Origin: Amoebidium appalachense
Lineage: Eukaryota; Ichthyosporea
Length of the DNA: 64,000 nucleotides
Direction of reading: 5' to 3'
Assembly: GCA_963693365.1 (NCBI GenBank)
Contig: CAVNZM010000003.1
Location: forward strand, 5,456,001-5,520,000
Of the stretch, positions 23,400-33,689 are shown in pieces. Made by a program: the position numbers and the translations under genes. Position 1 is the first letter of the stretch, and every line of letters begins with the position of its first letter. A model generated the notes under the pieces. The model saw only the letters and a list, made by a program, of their open reading frames with translations. It was not told the origin of the DNA and made no database searches.

Positions 23400-26300
23400 T
23401 TTATCCTTCTTCTTCTGGAATGCTCGGACACTGGGCCCCCAAAAGGGCCTCCCCCCCGGGACACTCGACGATAAAATCAGCTACATACAACAACAGACAA
23501 ACAACCACACGTTTACAGTGATTTGCGAAACACAGTTTAAAAACCACCACAAATTCAACTCTACATTGGTCGACACATCCACACACCCCGGTTACGCGAA
23601 AAACCGAGGCATTATTGTACTTGCCGCACCACACGTGAGAGTGAAGTGCAAACCGGTAGCAAAAACGGAATTCTCGGTTTCTATAGAGTTTCTTTCTAAT
23701 GTTTTTACTTTTGTATATTACCCACCATCTATGTCGGTTGTCGAATTGACTCACGAGTTGTCACAGTTACCAATGTCCACTGTTATTTTAGGTGATTTTA
23801 ACACGCGACTCCACCACACAGACACACTGCAAGTGAGTGTCGGGTACCCATCTAAGCCCCCGGAGCGTGCTATCCCTTTAGCAAGGTATGTCCAAAGTCA
23901 CACTTTGCGGTTCCCTCAAATATCCCATGCCCACAACACCGACTGGGGAGTGGCCTTTTGGCCATCAACCATGTCAAAACTCTCTCTCCCTCCTAACCTC
24001 TCTAGGTCATCTGACCACTCTCCTATCCTTTTCCTACCTAAGATCTCCCTTGATCTGCTCCCCCCTCCCCCTCCCACCTTTCGCCTCCGTCTATCCCAGC
24101 TTAAGTCACAGTGGGGTAGAGTTGATGTATGTGTATGCTATGCTACGAAACACCCTATATATATGCGCCTATTAGAATCTGCACAAGCCAGGCCAGATTC
24201 ACATCTCGTACTAGATACATGCACTAACTTTATTGTTGATGATTTGATAGATCTCGGTGATTATGCTGGCGGTGGTAGGAAGGAATATCCCGATGCTCTC
24301 TTGTTACCAAACACCACTCCCGCTAGACTAGGTGAACCCCTGTCTCAAAAGGAAAGCTTGCGCCGGCTTGCTAGTATGAATCGATTTGGCCCCCCTGCTC
24401 GTATTATTGGTGATACCACTGGAGACCCCCTCATAGACTCTGATAAGTATTTCTCGGAACTGTTTAAAGATAGGACCCCCGCTCAGAAACCTATTGTGTG
24501 GCCTGTAGACCCATCTATCCCCATAGAATCGATCCTCCCCTTTTTCAGTCCCGATGCCATATGGTCTGTGATATCTAGTTATAGCTCTAGTAAGTCTTGT
24601 GGACCTGATGGACTCCCTGCTGGGTTTCTTAAAATCCTTGTTCCCTCCTACCCACAAAAGGAAAGTGATCGTGCTATTAAACCTGATCTTACTATCATGT
24701 TAAGCTCTCTCTTTTCTTGGTGTGTTAAATGTGGACATGTCCCGTCATCTTGGTTAGATACCTTAGTGATCCCCATAGTTAAGAAGGACTCTGAGGGCCC
24801 CATATCATCCTTTCGCCCCATTACACTAACCCAGGTTGTTCGTAGATTCTTTGAAGCTTGCTTACTTAGGTTATTTGCACATCACCCTAGGTTTCAATCT
24901 ATTCTTCACATACACCCATGCCAATCCGCTTTTCGTAAAAACAATTCATGTTATGTTCAAATAATGGCACTGCACGATTCTATGCAAGTTGGTGCACAAT
25001 ATGTTGGCTTTATTGATTGGAAAACTGCTTACGATTCTGTCTCCCCTGGTCTCCTATGGGAAAAGCTTGCTGCACGGGGTGTACCACACTGCATTGGTGT
25101 TCTGTTAGAAGCACTCTTGTCTCAAACCTATGGTAGAGCTGTGGTTAATGGGCATCTTTCATATGGTTTTGCTCGTACTAGAGGTCTCTTGCAGGGTTCA
25201 TTGCTTAGCCCCTTTTTGTTTAACCTATTTATAGATGATTTGGCTGTCAAGATTTACGCCGAAAACGATGACCCTATTAATAACTTTCCGCCTGCACTTC
25301 TCTATGCTGATGATCTGTCCCTCCTTGCCCGTACCCCTAGACGCCTGCAAAGATTGTTCGATGTAGTGTCAGAGTGGTGCAAGGCAAACCTTATGATCCT
25401 TAACATAGACAAATGTGGTGTTCTTGTACCTGATATAGCTAACAATTTACACACATTTACATTATCATCTAAACCTGTACCTATAGTTCCAGAATACAAA
25501 TATCTTGGTGTTCCGGTTGATTCTGTTGGTGTTATGTTTCCCCATATGGTCGAAAAGAGGGTAGAGTTGGCTCGTAAGCGGTTAGCTTTCTTCTCGGCTA
25601 ATATTTTTAAAGACACACCCCTCCATCCTTCTATTAGACTTACATTTATTCGCACTTTTGTCTTCCCGGCATGTGAATATGGTTTACCCCTTCTCGCCGC
25701 TTGGATCAAGAAAGAGAGAACTAGAGCGCTTAAACCCTTGGCAAATTTCCTTGAAGCAGAAGTTGCCTCCTTTCTATCTAACAACTGTTGTAAACCTGGG
25801 CCTGTAACGCTCTCGATATATGGTCTGGTCCCAATAGCTGCTAGAGTATCCTATCTCGCGCTGAAATTCAATAAGCACATAAGCCGCTTAAAGAAGTATT
25901 TGCCCTCCCACCCTCTCTTCTCTATCCGACCTGTCCCCTCCTCACCTCTCCCCTCTTTCCTCCCCTCTCTCTCCCCTTCTCCCCTGGGCACAAATACAAA
26001 TAAACCCCGCAATAGTGTGTGTGTGACTTTGGACTGCCACTTACTTATTAAACATGTACACAATCACAAGATAATCACGCAATATAACAAATGGAAAAAG
26101 ATACCACACGACACTAGACCCGATGAAAGCATACACCTTGAAAAACTAAGCCTTATGTCTCGTTTTATATATACTGACCGCCTCAACCATATTGCCAAAT
26201 ATGGCACTCGCAAGTGTATAACACCTAAATACATATTACCTTCCTGTAGAACTGGTCTTTCTCTAGCTGATGGTATTATTGATCAATTACCACGCTTTTA

Positions 26301-26586
26301 CTGTACACGTGCTATACAGTGGAGATCTAATAAGTATAAGGTGGCATCATTTGCATGCCCAAACAACACACACACACACCAGTTTAACCGGTCATGTATC
26401 GCCAAATGTAGTTTGATAGACCACATAATACCGCAACACACACACGTCACATTCACAACAGACACCCAGAAAGATAGCCTACCTGTAAATTACAACATCC
26501 TTGATTTTATACTAAACACGCGTAACTACGACCTGTTTATTAGATGTATTGATTGGCTTGAGAAACACATCACTACAAAATTATAG
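23392..26586 (+). CDS. LINE ORF2: AP-type endonuclease and reverse transcriptase
   Basis: 1,064 codons. The N-terminal endonuclease (about residues 1-230) shows FWNART, the acid-base motif CETQF, LGDFN and SSDHSPI, as in apurinic-type nucleases that nick target DNA. Reverse transcriptase follows at about 390-720: CGPDGLPAGFLK, SFRPITLTQVV, CQSAFRK, FIDWKTAYDSV, LLQGSLLSPFLFNLFIDD, the catalytic YADD box (LLYADDLSLLA), then NIDKCGVLV and YKYLGVPVD. The long C-terminal tail has scattered Cys/His but no clear zinc knuckle or RNase H. The ORF starts within the end of ORF1 (ATGCCTAA overlap), so translation is probably coupled. I do not assign a clade. Confidence 0.9.
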   Translation: MPNLSFFFWNARTLGPQKGLPPGTLDDKISYIQQQTNNHTFTVICETQFKNHHKFNSTLVDTSTHPGYAKNRGIIVLAAPHVRVKCKPVAKTEFSVSIEFLSNVFTFVYYPPSMSVVELTHELSQLPMSTVILGDFNTRLHHTDTLQVSVGYPSKPPERAIPLARYVQSHTLRFPQISHAHNTDWGVAFWPSTMSKLSLPPNLSRSSDHSPILFLPKISLDLLPPPPPTFRLRLSQLKSQWGRVDVCVCYATKHPIYMRLLESAQARPDSHLVLDTCTNFIVDDLIDLGDYAGGGRKEYPDALLLPNTTPARLGEPLSQKESLRRLASMNRFGPPARIIGDTTGDPLIDSDKYFSELFKDRTPAQKPIVWPVDPSIPIESILPFFSPDAIWSVISSYSSSKSCGPDGLPAGFLKILVPSYPQKESDRAIKPDLTIMLSSLFSWCVKCGHVPSSWLDTLVIPIVKKDSEGPISSFRPITLTQVVRRFFEACLLRLFAHHPRFQSILHIHPCQSAFRKNNSCYVQIMALHDSMQVGAQYVGFIDWKTAYDSVSPGLLWEKLAARGVPHCIGVLLEALLSQTYGRAVVNGHLSYGFARTRGLLQGSLLSPFLFNLFIDDLAVKIYAENDDPINNFPPALLYADDLSLLARTPRRLQRLFDVVSEWCKANLMILNIDKCGVLVPDIANNLHTFTLSSKPVPIVPEYKYLGVPVDSVGVMFPHMVEKRVELARKRLAFFSANIFKDTPLHPSIRLTFIRTFVFPACEYGLPLLAAWIKKERTRALKPLANFLEAEVASFLSNNCCKPGPVTLSIYGLVPIAARVSYLALKFNKHISRLKKYLPSHPLFSIRPVPSSPLPSFLPSLSPSPLGTNTNKPRNSVCVTLDCHLLIKHVHNHKIITQYNKWKKIPHDTRPDESIHLEKLSLMSRFIYTDRLNHIAKYGTRKCITPKYILPSCRTGLSLADGIIDQLPRFYCTRAIQWRSNKYKVASFACPNNTHTHQFNRSCIAKCSLIDHIIPQHTHVTFTTDTQKDSLPVNYNILDFILNTRNYDLFIRCIDWLEKHITTKL

Positions 26587-26587
26587 C

Positions 26588-26607
26588 GCACGCGCACACA
26601 CACACAC

Positions 26608-26660
<53 letters not shown>

Positions 26661-26692
26661 CCAGCTGATACCGAGTGTCCCGAGGGGAGCCC

Positions 26693-26739
<47 letters not shown>
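26588..26739 (+). repeat. LINE 3' end: (CA)n, hairpin and poly-A tail
   Basis: (CA)n to about 26,660, then ACCGAGTGTCCCGAGGGGAG with an AGGGG/CCCCT hairpin, then about 43 A at 26,697-26,739. Confidence 0.8.
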
Positions 26740-26740
<1 letters not shown>

Positions 26741-26744
26741 GGGG

Positions 26745-28261
26745 AACCCCAACTAATTGATTTCTCCTTGTAGTCTTTATGGTGTCTCGTAGAGAAAGTA
26801 AACCCTGATATATAGTCACCACCCGACATCTATGTACGTGATCATGATATACCGCTGAGGGGATATTCCGAGCAAAACCCCCCCCCCATACCTGAGACTG
26901 GTTCTCTTTGCCTCGAGTAAACAGCGTAAACCCCCTTTCGCTAACACCCTGCTCCGCATCATTGGTGGTGTTGTTCGGTTTCGCTGCGGCGCTTGTGTTC
27001 TCCAACCCCTTGTTCCGTGTCTTTAGGTGCCGCTTGCACAGTCGCACCCCTCCGTGTTCGTGGCTTGGCATGGCTTTGAGGCCACAAAGTTCCCCCGACT
27101 GCTTGTTTGCTTGGCAGGGACCGATAACCAGTGCCACTAAGGCCTTTTGCTTCTTTCTTTCCCCCGCTGCCTTTGCCCGTTCCTCCTTCTGCTTCTCCTC
27201 CGCCACAACACGTTCCTTCTCCCTTCTGCCGTCTTCCGTTTTCGCACTATCGTGGCGTTGCTGTTTGGGTTGCGTTCCGCGAGTGGTGCTCGACCGTTTT
27301 GTGGTGTTTGCTGGGGCGTGCTGGTGGGGAGGGGGCCTGCCTGCTCGGGACGAATGTTGTGCACTGTACCGAACCGCTGTCTTGCTGTTTTGAGGGCAAA
27401 GACTTCTGCCTCCAATCCGGGTGTTGCCGGGTGTGCTCGAGGTATATTGTGCAGGGCACTACAATGGTGGGTGGGAGGGCGTCACCGGACGCAACAATAG
27501 TAGGAATGATGGATAGGTGCCAGTCTTGCTCCGCAAACCCATAGCCGACTTTGTATGTGTTTTTCATGTCTGTGACCGTGAGAAGTTTCTGACCCGCACG
27601 CCCGTTGACAGGTTATGCGCAGTTGTTTCTCGTCGTCATTGAACAGATTCTTCTCCACGTTTATCTGCTTTTCTTCCACCAGTTCCTCCACCATATCAAA
27701 CCACGAATTCATCTTCTCCTCCGTGAGAGCGGAAACACGCGCTTTCGAAAGTTCGTTTGGTTTGCGGAAAGTGAGGTTGTAACCGTGCTGTTTGGCACGG
27801 CGTTCGAACAAATTGAACCACCCCTCACCCGGAAGCCCGTCTGCTGTATTGAATTTTTTGCCGTTACGCTCAGCAATGTCCCGTGCAGACCTGAGAACTT
27901 CAGCACGAGAAATCCCCAACCCCCTCCCAGCCAGGAACACCAGCCCACTAGCAAGGCCAATCTCCTCATCTGCTGTTAGAATGGGCTTAGGGCCCGGTTT
28001 CTTGTTTCCATACTCAGGGTCTTTTTTGTGTCTGTATAGGGTTGCAACGGAAATGCCAGTGGTTGCAGCTACTTCGGCAACCCGTTGCTTGACTGAGCTT
28101 CTCTTCTTTAGCTGTCTAGTTGCCTGTTCCATGAACATGGGATTATACTTGCCAATGGGCCCGTGCTTGTAACCCTGCTTTATTACACTAGGTGCACTGC
28201 GAGTGGGCCCATTTTTGCGAAGCTTAGGCATAGGCTTGTTTTTATTGGGAGCCTTTGCCAT
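26745..28261 (-). pseudogene. Pogo/Tc1-type transposase remnant
   Basis: Minus-strand frame from ATG 28,261. The N-terminal third is basic and carries a helix-turn-helix (VAEVAATTGISVATLYRHKK), then a CENP-B-like second helical region (GLGISRAEVLRSARDIAERN, GWFNLFERR). The start of the DDE catalytic domain follows with a possible first-Asp motif (NLFNDDE). Near 27,585 the frame shifts by one base, and the domain continues in another frame (KNTYKVGYGF, PPTIVVPC). Most of the catalytic domain is missing. A later Lys/Glu-rich segment with Cys/His pairs (CGLKAMPSHEHGGVRLCKRH) looks like the C-terminus. The LINE tail lies directly beyond it. Catalytically dead. Confidence 0.65.
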
Positions 28262-29080
28262 TTTCTGACACGCAGTTACAACAGTGCTGTACTATGCTAG
28301 TGTTGTGGTCAGTAATGAAGGCCAATGCTACCCCGAGCATCACGTGCTCACACCAGCTACCTACCCCTACACAATTACACCCAAACAAAGGCCCAAGCTA
28401 CTCAGAAACATTTATTTAGTTGAAAAGAACGTGGTGTGTGCCCGTTTATTATGTAGAAAACATGTCCGAAGGGTTTTGGCCCGCAGCTCATGAGAGCTCA
28501 CATTTCACGTTCTGGGTATCGGAGAAGCGCCGTTTTTTTTTTTGCCGTGGCAGGCGTGAGTGCCAGTAACCGCCCCACGTGCACCCATTTCCCCGCCCAT
28601 ATTCAAACAAAACCAATGAGAAAAAACGCACAAAAAAAGAAAATAACCAAGTATGGGATCATAAGTTTCTCACGATTTATAGGGCTCTCAAGATTCGTAG
28701 GTTTGCCCCTACACCCTGCCACCTACTACATAAGGTTGACGGTGTTAGAAACAGGTTACAGACACAGGCACATAGTAAGCAGCTGCAATTGAGAGTATGA
28801 ATAATAGGGTGCGACCAACGGTTTGTGACGGTGGAGTAAACAGACAGACATAAGACACTCGGAGTCGTCCGGTACCGGTACTGAACGGTTGAGATGGCTG
28901 TACAGAGGTTGGAATTCGAGCGGGAATGTATAACGGTTATGCATGACGTTATCAATGCCTTGTCAGCGATTGCATCAAAATCATGCAAAGAAATCAAATT
29001 TGCTTCGCTTCGAGCCTTTTCACTGAATGGCTGTTTAATTTTTTTAAAAATTGCCTCAAGGTGGGGTCAAAACGCACGCG
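28262..29080. other. Unique intergenic sequence; no gene seen
   Basis: About 800 bp with short ORFs of up to about 100 codons. None has a recognisable motif or a convincing splice context. Confidence 0.5.
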
Positions 29081-29082
29081 CG

Positions 29083-29537
29083 GGATTAGATTGGGCGATG
29101 GACTTGGTACGGTTCGAATCGAATCGCGAAGGGCCGCCAGGCCCGGAGCACGGAGCATGGAGCACGGAGCACGGCGCCCGACCCGGCCCGCGCGGGGTCT
29201 GGGGGACGGCGTCTGGGGGGACGGCGTGGGGCAGAGAGCGAGCGGGGTCTGGGGGGACGGGGGCCCGGGGGGACGGGGGGGTGAGCAGGAGAGTCTGCTC
29301 ACCCCCCCGGAGAGTCTGCTCACCCCCCGTCCCCCCGGGCCCCCGTCCCCCCGGGCCCCCGTCCCCCCAGACCCCGCTCGCTCTCTGCCCCACGCCGTCC
29401 CCCCAGACGCCGTCCCCCCAGATCCCGCGCGGGCCGGGTCGGGCGCCGTGCTCCGTGCTCCGTGCTCCGTGCTCCGGGCCTGGCGGCCCTTCGCGATTCG
29501 ATTCGAACCTTACCAAGTCCATCGCCTAATCCAATAT
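29083..29537. repeat. Long GC-rich inverted repeat (snap-back hairpin)
   Basis: The left arm begins ATTAGATTGGGCGATGGACT at 29,083. The right arm ends AGTCCATCGCCTAATCCAAT near 29,537. The two arms, each over 200 bp, are close reverse complements throughout: GGCCGCCAGGCCCGGAGCAC pairs with GTGCTCCGGGCCTGGCGGCC, and similar matches follow. The centre is near 29,300, in GAGCAGGAGAGTCTGCTC. ORFs on both strands mirror each other because of the symmetry and should not be read as genes. Confidence 0.9.
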
Positions 29538-29714
29538 TGGACTAGTCACGTGGCCTGGTAACTTTGAGATCACACCACACCAAACCACCTCCGATCCGAT
29601 CGCGATCAATCTATTTCCCACTTCCCACTTTTCTCACTTAAAATCGAAAAAGAGAAAAAAAAAAGACAAAACAAACGATACAGCATTACCCACTTCTAAG
29701 TGGAAAAGTGGCCA

Positions 29715-29905
29715 GAGAGAGAGAGAGAGAGAAAAAAAGCTAAGTCTACGCGAGAGAGAGAGAGAGAGAAAAAAGCTAAGTCTACGCGAGAGAGAGAGAG
29801 AGAGAAAAAAGCCAAGTCTACACGAGAGAGAGAGAGAGAGAAAAAAGCTAAGTCTACGCGAGAGAGAGAGAGAGAGAAAAAAGCTAAGTCTACACGAGCT
29901 AAGTC
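29715..29905. repeat. Tandem repeat, about 40 bp, (GA)n plus AAGCTAAGTCTACGC
   Basis: Five units of (GA)8-9 AAAAAAGCTAAGTCTACGCGA, differing by single bases (GCCAAG for GCTAAG, ACACGAG for ACGCGAG). Confidence 0.9.
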
Positions 29906-29914
29906 TTGACCCGG

Positions 29915-30162
29915 GCAGGGGGGGCAGGGGGGGGCAGGTGAGGCAGGTGAGGCACGTGAGGCAGGGGGGGGGGGGGGGGGCAGGGGGGGGCACGTGAGGC
30001 AGGGGGGGCAGGTGAGGCACGTGAGGCAGGTGAGGCAGGGGGGGGCAGGCGAGGCAGGGGGGGCACGCGAGGCAGGTGAGGCACGCGAGGCAGGGGGGGG
30101 GGGGGGGGGGGAAGAGATGCACGCGAGGCAGGCGGGTGCCGGGGGGGGGGGGGGGGGGGGGG
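29915..30162. repeat. G-rich minisatellite (GGCAGGTGAGGCACGTGAGG)
   Basis: Degenerate 10-bp units GGCAGGTGAG / GGCACGTGAG / GGCACGCGAG, interrupted by G runs of 7-20. Many G-quadruplex-forming tracts lie on the plus strand. Confidence 0.85.
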
Positions 30163-30235
30163 TTATTTTAATAATATTCACCAAACATATCGAGTAACAA
30201 CACAATGAAACTTTTTACATATATATATATATATT

Positions 30236-30350
30236 GACAAGCCAAGTCGAAACAAGCACAGAAACACATATGCATACTAATAGAAGCCGAGTCGATATAA
30301 GAAACAAGCACAGAAACACATATGCATACTAATAGAAGCCGAATCTACTG
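30236..30350. repeat. Direct duplication of about 58 bp
   Basis: AAACAAGCACAGAAACACAT...ATGCATACTAATAGAAGCCGA occurs twice in tandem, just downstream of the minus-strand gene. Confidence 0.8.
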
Positions 30351-30429
30351 TTAAGACTAAGAACACGCATACATCGACACTAATGACATGATTTACATCC
30401 GTGTAACACATCGTAAAGCAACACAAAAC

Positions 30430-31672
30430 CTATTCATCAGGCTTTGACTCGTCTTCGATTCTCTTCTGCCAGGCCGCAAGTTTAGCCTGTTTAGCCTGCT
30501 CCTCTGTCAATATATTCTTCTTTACCAGTTTACAAATATTCTTGCAAGTATCCATATATTCAGAAAATGCACGTTTTCTACTCTCTGGGTTATTACAGTC
30601 GGCAATGTTGTTGGGTGCGGGCGATTGGGGCGCCGGAGCCGACTTAGACTTCTTAGACTTCTTGGGCTTAGACTTCTTGGGCTTGGAGTGCTTTTGAACA
30701 CCGGCATTCGCGATCTTCCGAAGTGCCTCGGCAGTCCCGGGGGGGGGTCTTGCCCACCGATGGAATCGCCAACTTGCGGCCAATGGTCTTACTGATCCCA
30801 TTAGAGACGACGGGCTGAGCGACAGGCGGACGATCTTGAGTGATGTCATCGTCAGAGAAAATCTCGATCGGAGCGGTTTGGGGTTCGGCGATTCGATGGC
30901 GTGACTCGACAAAGATCGGATTGCCCAGTTTATCGAACATAGCAAACCGCGAGGCTGGCACATCGATACCCACGTTGTCCTGGCTCTCACGATTCTTCTG
31001 CATAAGACTGTAGAACTCTCTGAGACAGATAGCCCCCTTGTTGTCATCGTTGTCATCGTTGTCATCGTTGTCATCGTCATCACATGAAGACGAAGACGAC
31101 GACGATTCGGTATCAGACCTACTACTGGAGCTCCTTTCCGAATTGTGATCACCCATCTTAGTATCATCTGGGTCTTGCTCAGCCATCTCGATGTCGACAT
31201 CTTGAGGCGGGGCGATGGGGGCGACATCTTGAGGCGGGGCGATGAGGGCGACATCTTGAGGCGGGGCGATGGGGGCGACATCTTGAGGCGGGGCGATGGG
31301 GGCGGCACCCATAGACTGGGCGAGATCACCGGCACGTGCACGCGACTCGACATTCCGAGCAATCGTGGCGTTGCGGTTGCTACTCTTGAAGTAAGAAACG
31401 ATGGCGGTCCTCAGACTCTCTTCGTCTTCTGAAGTGAAACCCCTCGGGTATTGCGGTATCCCTTCAGGTAACATACACTTGATAGCAGAAAGGATTTCCT
31501 TGAGCCCCTCGTCGTGGGTATAGTCGGCAAAAGTAGTCATCAGATCACGGACAACACATCCGAACCCAGCACTGCGCACGAGGTTTTTGACATTCCTAGG
31601 AATGGCAAGGGCCGCCTCGATTGCAGCACCATCAACCCCCAAGTCGTAGTCTCGAGAGCTAAGGTTAGACAT
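30430..31672 (-). CDS. Unrecognised acidic, repeat-containing protein; homopolymer frameshift
   Basis: Minus-strand gene from ATG 31,672 (MSNLSSRDYDLGV) to the stop at 30,430, about 414 codons if read as one protein. The N-terminal region of about 110 residues looks globular (LVRSAGFGCVVRDLMTTFAD). Then come four copies of a 10-residue repeat, APIAPPQDV plus one (30-bp DNA repeat, 31,199-31,318), and a Ser/Asp-rich acidic stretch with DDND repeats. The C-terminus is Lys/Ser/Pro-rich (KKSKPKKSKKSKSAPAPQ) and ends in a helical KQAKLAAWQKRIEDE. A run of nine C near 30,740 puts the last third in a different frame, and eight would restore it. This could be a sequencing error or a mutation. No family is recognised; the composition suggests a nuclear protein. 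Confidence 0.5.
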
Positions 31673-31907
31673 GTTGAAAACAGCCTCGTTGAGAGCTAGA
31701 GTAGATGTGAAGAGAAAGCTGCGACTGTAGAATGAGCATACTGACACACACACAACACTTCTTATAGCCAGGAGACACACAACGTAGCGACAAAAACAAA
31801 GTATCAAGAGACATCCATCAATTGGACCGCCCGGTTTAAGATTGTTGTACACCAATCACAGAAGGAGAATAAAATAACAAAAAAAAACAACAACAGAAAT
31901 ATCACAC
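31673..31907 (-). promoter_or_regulatory. 5' region of the minus-strand acidic-protein gene
   Basis: It contains a CCAAT element in plus-strand orientation (CACCAATCACAG, about 31,850). It sits between the start codon and the 134-bp tandem repeat. An open frame extends upstream, but the composition is unlike coding sequence. Confidence 0.3.
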
Positions 31908-32822
31908 ATCAGATTGCGCGTTCGACACGATAGGGTCTTCGAACTCTTGACCACACGACCACGCCCCAACCGCGCGTTCCGATTGGTCGCCATACAGAAC
32001 CCTTGTTTCCGTCCCACCAATCAGATTGCGCGTCCGACACGACAGGGTCTTCGATGATGCTTCTACTCTTGACCGCAGTCCCGTCACCACGACCACGCCC
32101 CAACCGCGCGTTCCGATTGGTCGCCACACAGAACCCTTGTTTCCGTCCCACCAATCAGATTGCGCGTCCGACACGACAGGGTCTTCGATGATGCTTCTAC
32201 TCTTGACCGCAGTCCCGTCACCACGACCACGCCCCAACCGCGCGTTCCGATTGGTCGCCACACAGAACCCTTGTTTCCGTCCCACCAATCAGGTTGCGCG
32301 TCCGACACGACAGGGTCTTCGATGATGCTTCTACTCTTGACCGCAGTCCCGTCACCACGACCACGCCCCAACCGCGCGTTCCGATTGGTCGCTACACAGA
32401 ACCCTTGTTTCCGTCCCACCAATCAGATTGCGCGTCCGACACGACAGGGTCTTCGATGATGCTTCTACTCTTGACCGCAGTCCCGTCACCACGACCACGC
32501 CCCAACCGCGCGTTCCGATTGGTCGCCACACAGAACCCTTGTTTCCGTCCCACCAATCAGATTGCGCGTCCGACACGACAGGGTCTTCGATGATGCTTCT
32601 ACTCTTGACCGCAGTCCCGTCACCACGACCACGCCCCAACCGCGCGTTCCGATTGGTCGCCACACAGAACCCTTGTTTCCGTCCCACCAATCAGATTGCG
32701 CGTCCGACACGACAGGGTCTTCGATGATGCTTCTACTCTTGACCGCAGTCCCGTCACCACGACCACGCCCCAACCACGCGTTCCGATTGGTCGCCACACA
32801 GAACCCTTGCTTCCGTCCCACC
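31908..32822. repeat. 134-bp tandem repeat with paired CCAAT boxes, about 7 units
   Basis: A shortened first unit and six units of 134 bp, nearly identical (single changes such as AGGTTG for AGATTG and CACGCG for CGCGCG). Each holds a forward CCAATCAG, a reverse CGATTGGTC and a CCACGCCCC box. The two CCAAT boxes of neighbouring units lie about 37 bp apart, facing each other. The array separates the minus-strand gene at 31,672 from the plus-strand ORFs at 32,839, where a shared promoter would be expected. The 99- and 112-codon ORFs over it are repeat translations. Confidence 0.9.
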
Positions 32823-32838
32823 AGACTAGCCGATTGGC

Positions 32839-33243
32839 GTGTCCGTTACGAGACCAATAATTTGTCGCTCGGGCGGTGTCGATATTTTCACAGCAATGAT
32901 AAACAGAAATGTCAACCGACAACGAAGAAATTCTAAGCCTTGCGGAATTCGGAATTCACTGAGCGCCACACACGATGACATCGTCAGATTGTTATCGAAA
33001 ATGCCAAAAGAAAGCGACACCGCTGGATCGGGAACAGTTGGGGGTGGCACTGATGACGACAACCCAAACAAAATAGACGAGATTAAAAATATAATAATCA
33101 TGTTTAACAGAACCCCCACACAGACACTCAAAATTTTGAATCATTTCACGACGATGGCTGCTCATTTGCAACCAGACACAACAGAAAAAACCAAAGACGA
33201 TCCACTCGAGAAGGGATCATTGGAAAATATATGTCGCAAATAA
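32839..33243 (+). CDS. Unrecognised small protein, first of two overlapping ORFs
   Basis: 134 codons (ATG 32,839; a second ATG at 32,897 is equally possible). It is hydrophilic and has a Gly/Asp-rich linker (GSGTVGGGTDDDNPNK) followed by a helical segment (KIDEIKNIIIMFNRT). It directly follows the 134-bp CCAAT repeat. It ends in TAA at 33,241-33,243, which overlaps the next ORF in ATGTCGCAAATAA. The pair may be one protein with a frame change. No family recognised. Confidence 0.4.
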   Translation: MSVTRPIICRSGGVDIFTAMINRNVNRQRRNSKPCGIRNSLSATHDDIVRLLSKMPKESDTAGSGTVGGGTDDDNPNKIDEIKNIIIMFNRTPTQTLKILNHFTTMAAHLQPDTTEKTKDDPLEKGSLENICRK

Positions 33244-33689
33244 GCAATGCGATCAAGCTCTTAAATAATCAGAACAGGCTTATAAATTCATTACAAGAGA
33301 CGGAAAAGGATAACATTAGGCTTCACCACGAACTCGCCAATTACAAAAGACTCTACCAGGAAAATAACGAACCCCAACAGAAAACGGCCACATCGAGGGA
33401 CCCAAACATCCATAGAATTGCATTTCTGGATGTACACGGCGGCCGCGTATTCACACACGGATCGTCTCCGTGGATGACATACGACGGGACAGTTCACGGG
33501 GCAATATCTTCAGGACTGATCCACTTCTCTGGAGACAAACAGAGCCCTTGTTGGACCGTCAAGAGTGCTTTTGAAGGCACATATGTTGCGTTTCCACTGC
33601 ACGACTGTGGAACGGTCACGGCCGTCAAATCCGGCTCGACAACAATCTCATGCTCTATACGACCAAGACCCATGGCCTGTGACCGATGA
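33231..33689 (+). CDS. Unrecognised coiled-coil protein, second of two overlapping ORFs
   Basis: 152 codons. Residues 3-45 have heptad-like hydrophobics (SNAIKLLNNQNRLINSLQE, IRLHHELANYKRLYQ) typical of a coiled coil. The C-terminal 90 residues look like a small beta-rich domain (IAFLDVHGGRVFTHG, GTYVAFPLHDCGTVTAV). The ORF starts 13 bp before the end of the preceding ORF. I do not know its function. Confidence 0.4.
   Translation: MSQISNAIKLLNNQNRLINSLQETEKDNIRLHHELANYKRLYQENNEPQQKTATSRDPNIHRIAFLDVHGGRVFTHGSSPWMTYDGTVHGAISSGLIHFSGDKQSPCWTVKSAFEGTYVAFPLHDCGTVTAVKSGSTTISCSIRPRPMACDR

Larger units (their letters stand above)
21702..26739 (+). mobile_element. Non-LTR retrotransposon (LINE) with three ORFs and poly-A tail
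   Basis: Three same-strand ORFs (21,702-22,187; 22,215-23,399; 23,392-26,586) are followed by a (CA)n stretch, a short GC hairpin (AGGGGAGCCCCT) and an A run of about 43. This is the layout of a full-length LINE. The third ORF carries endonuclease and reverse transcriptase. All three ORFs are open, so the copy looks young. The 5' end is not defined: no target duplication was found for the sequence after the tail (CGGGGAACCCCAACTA). The tail abuts the 3' part of a pogo transposase, so the element probably inserted there. Confidence 0.85.

Noticed and set aside
29067-29561. Overlapping Pro/Gly/Arg-rich ORFs on both strands
   Set aside because: They arise from the GC-rich inverted repeat and mirror each other. 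No independent coding evidence.
31926-32727. Repeated 99- and 112-codon ORFs
   Set aside because: They repeat with the 134-bp tandem unit in every copy, on both strands.
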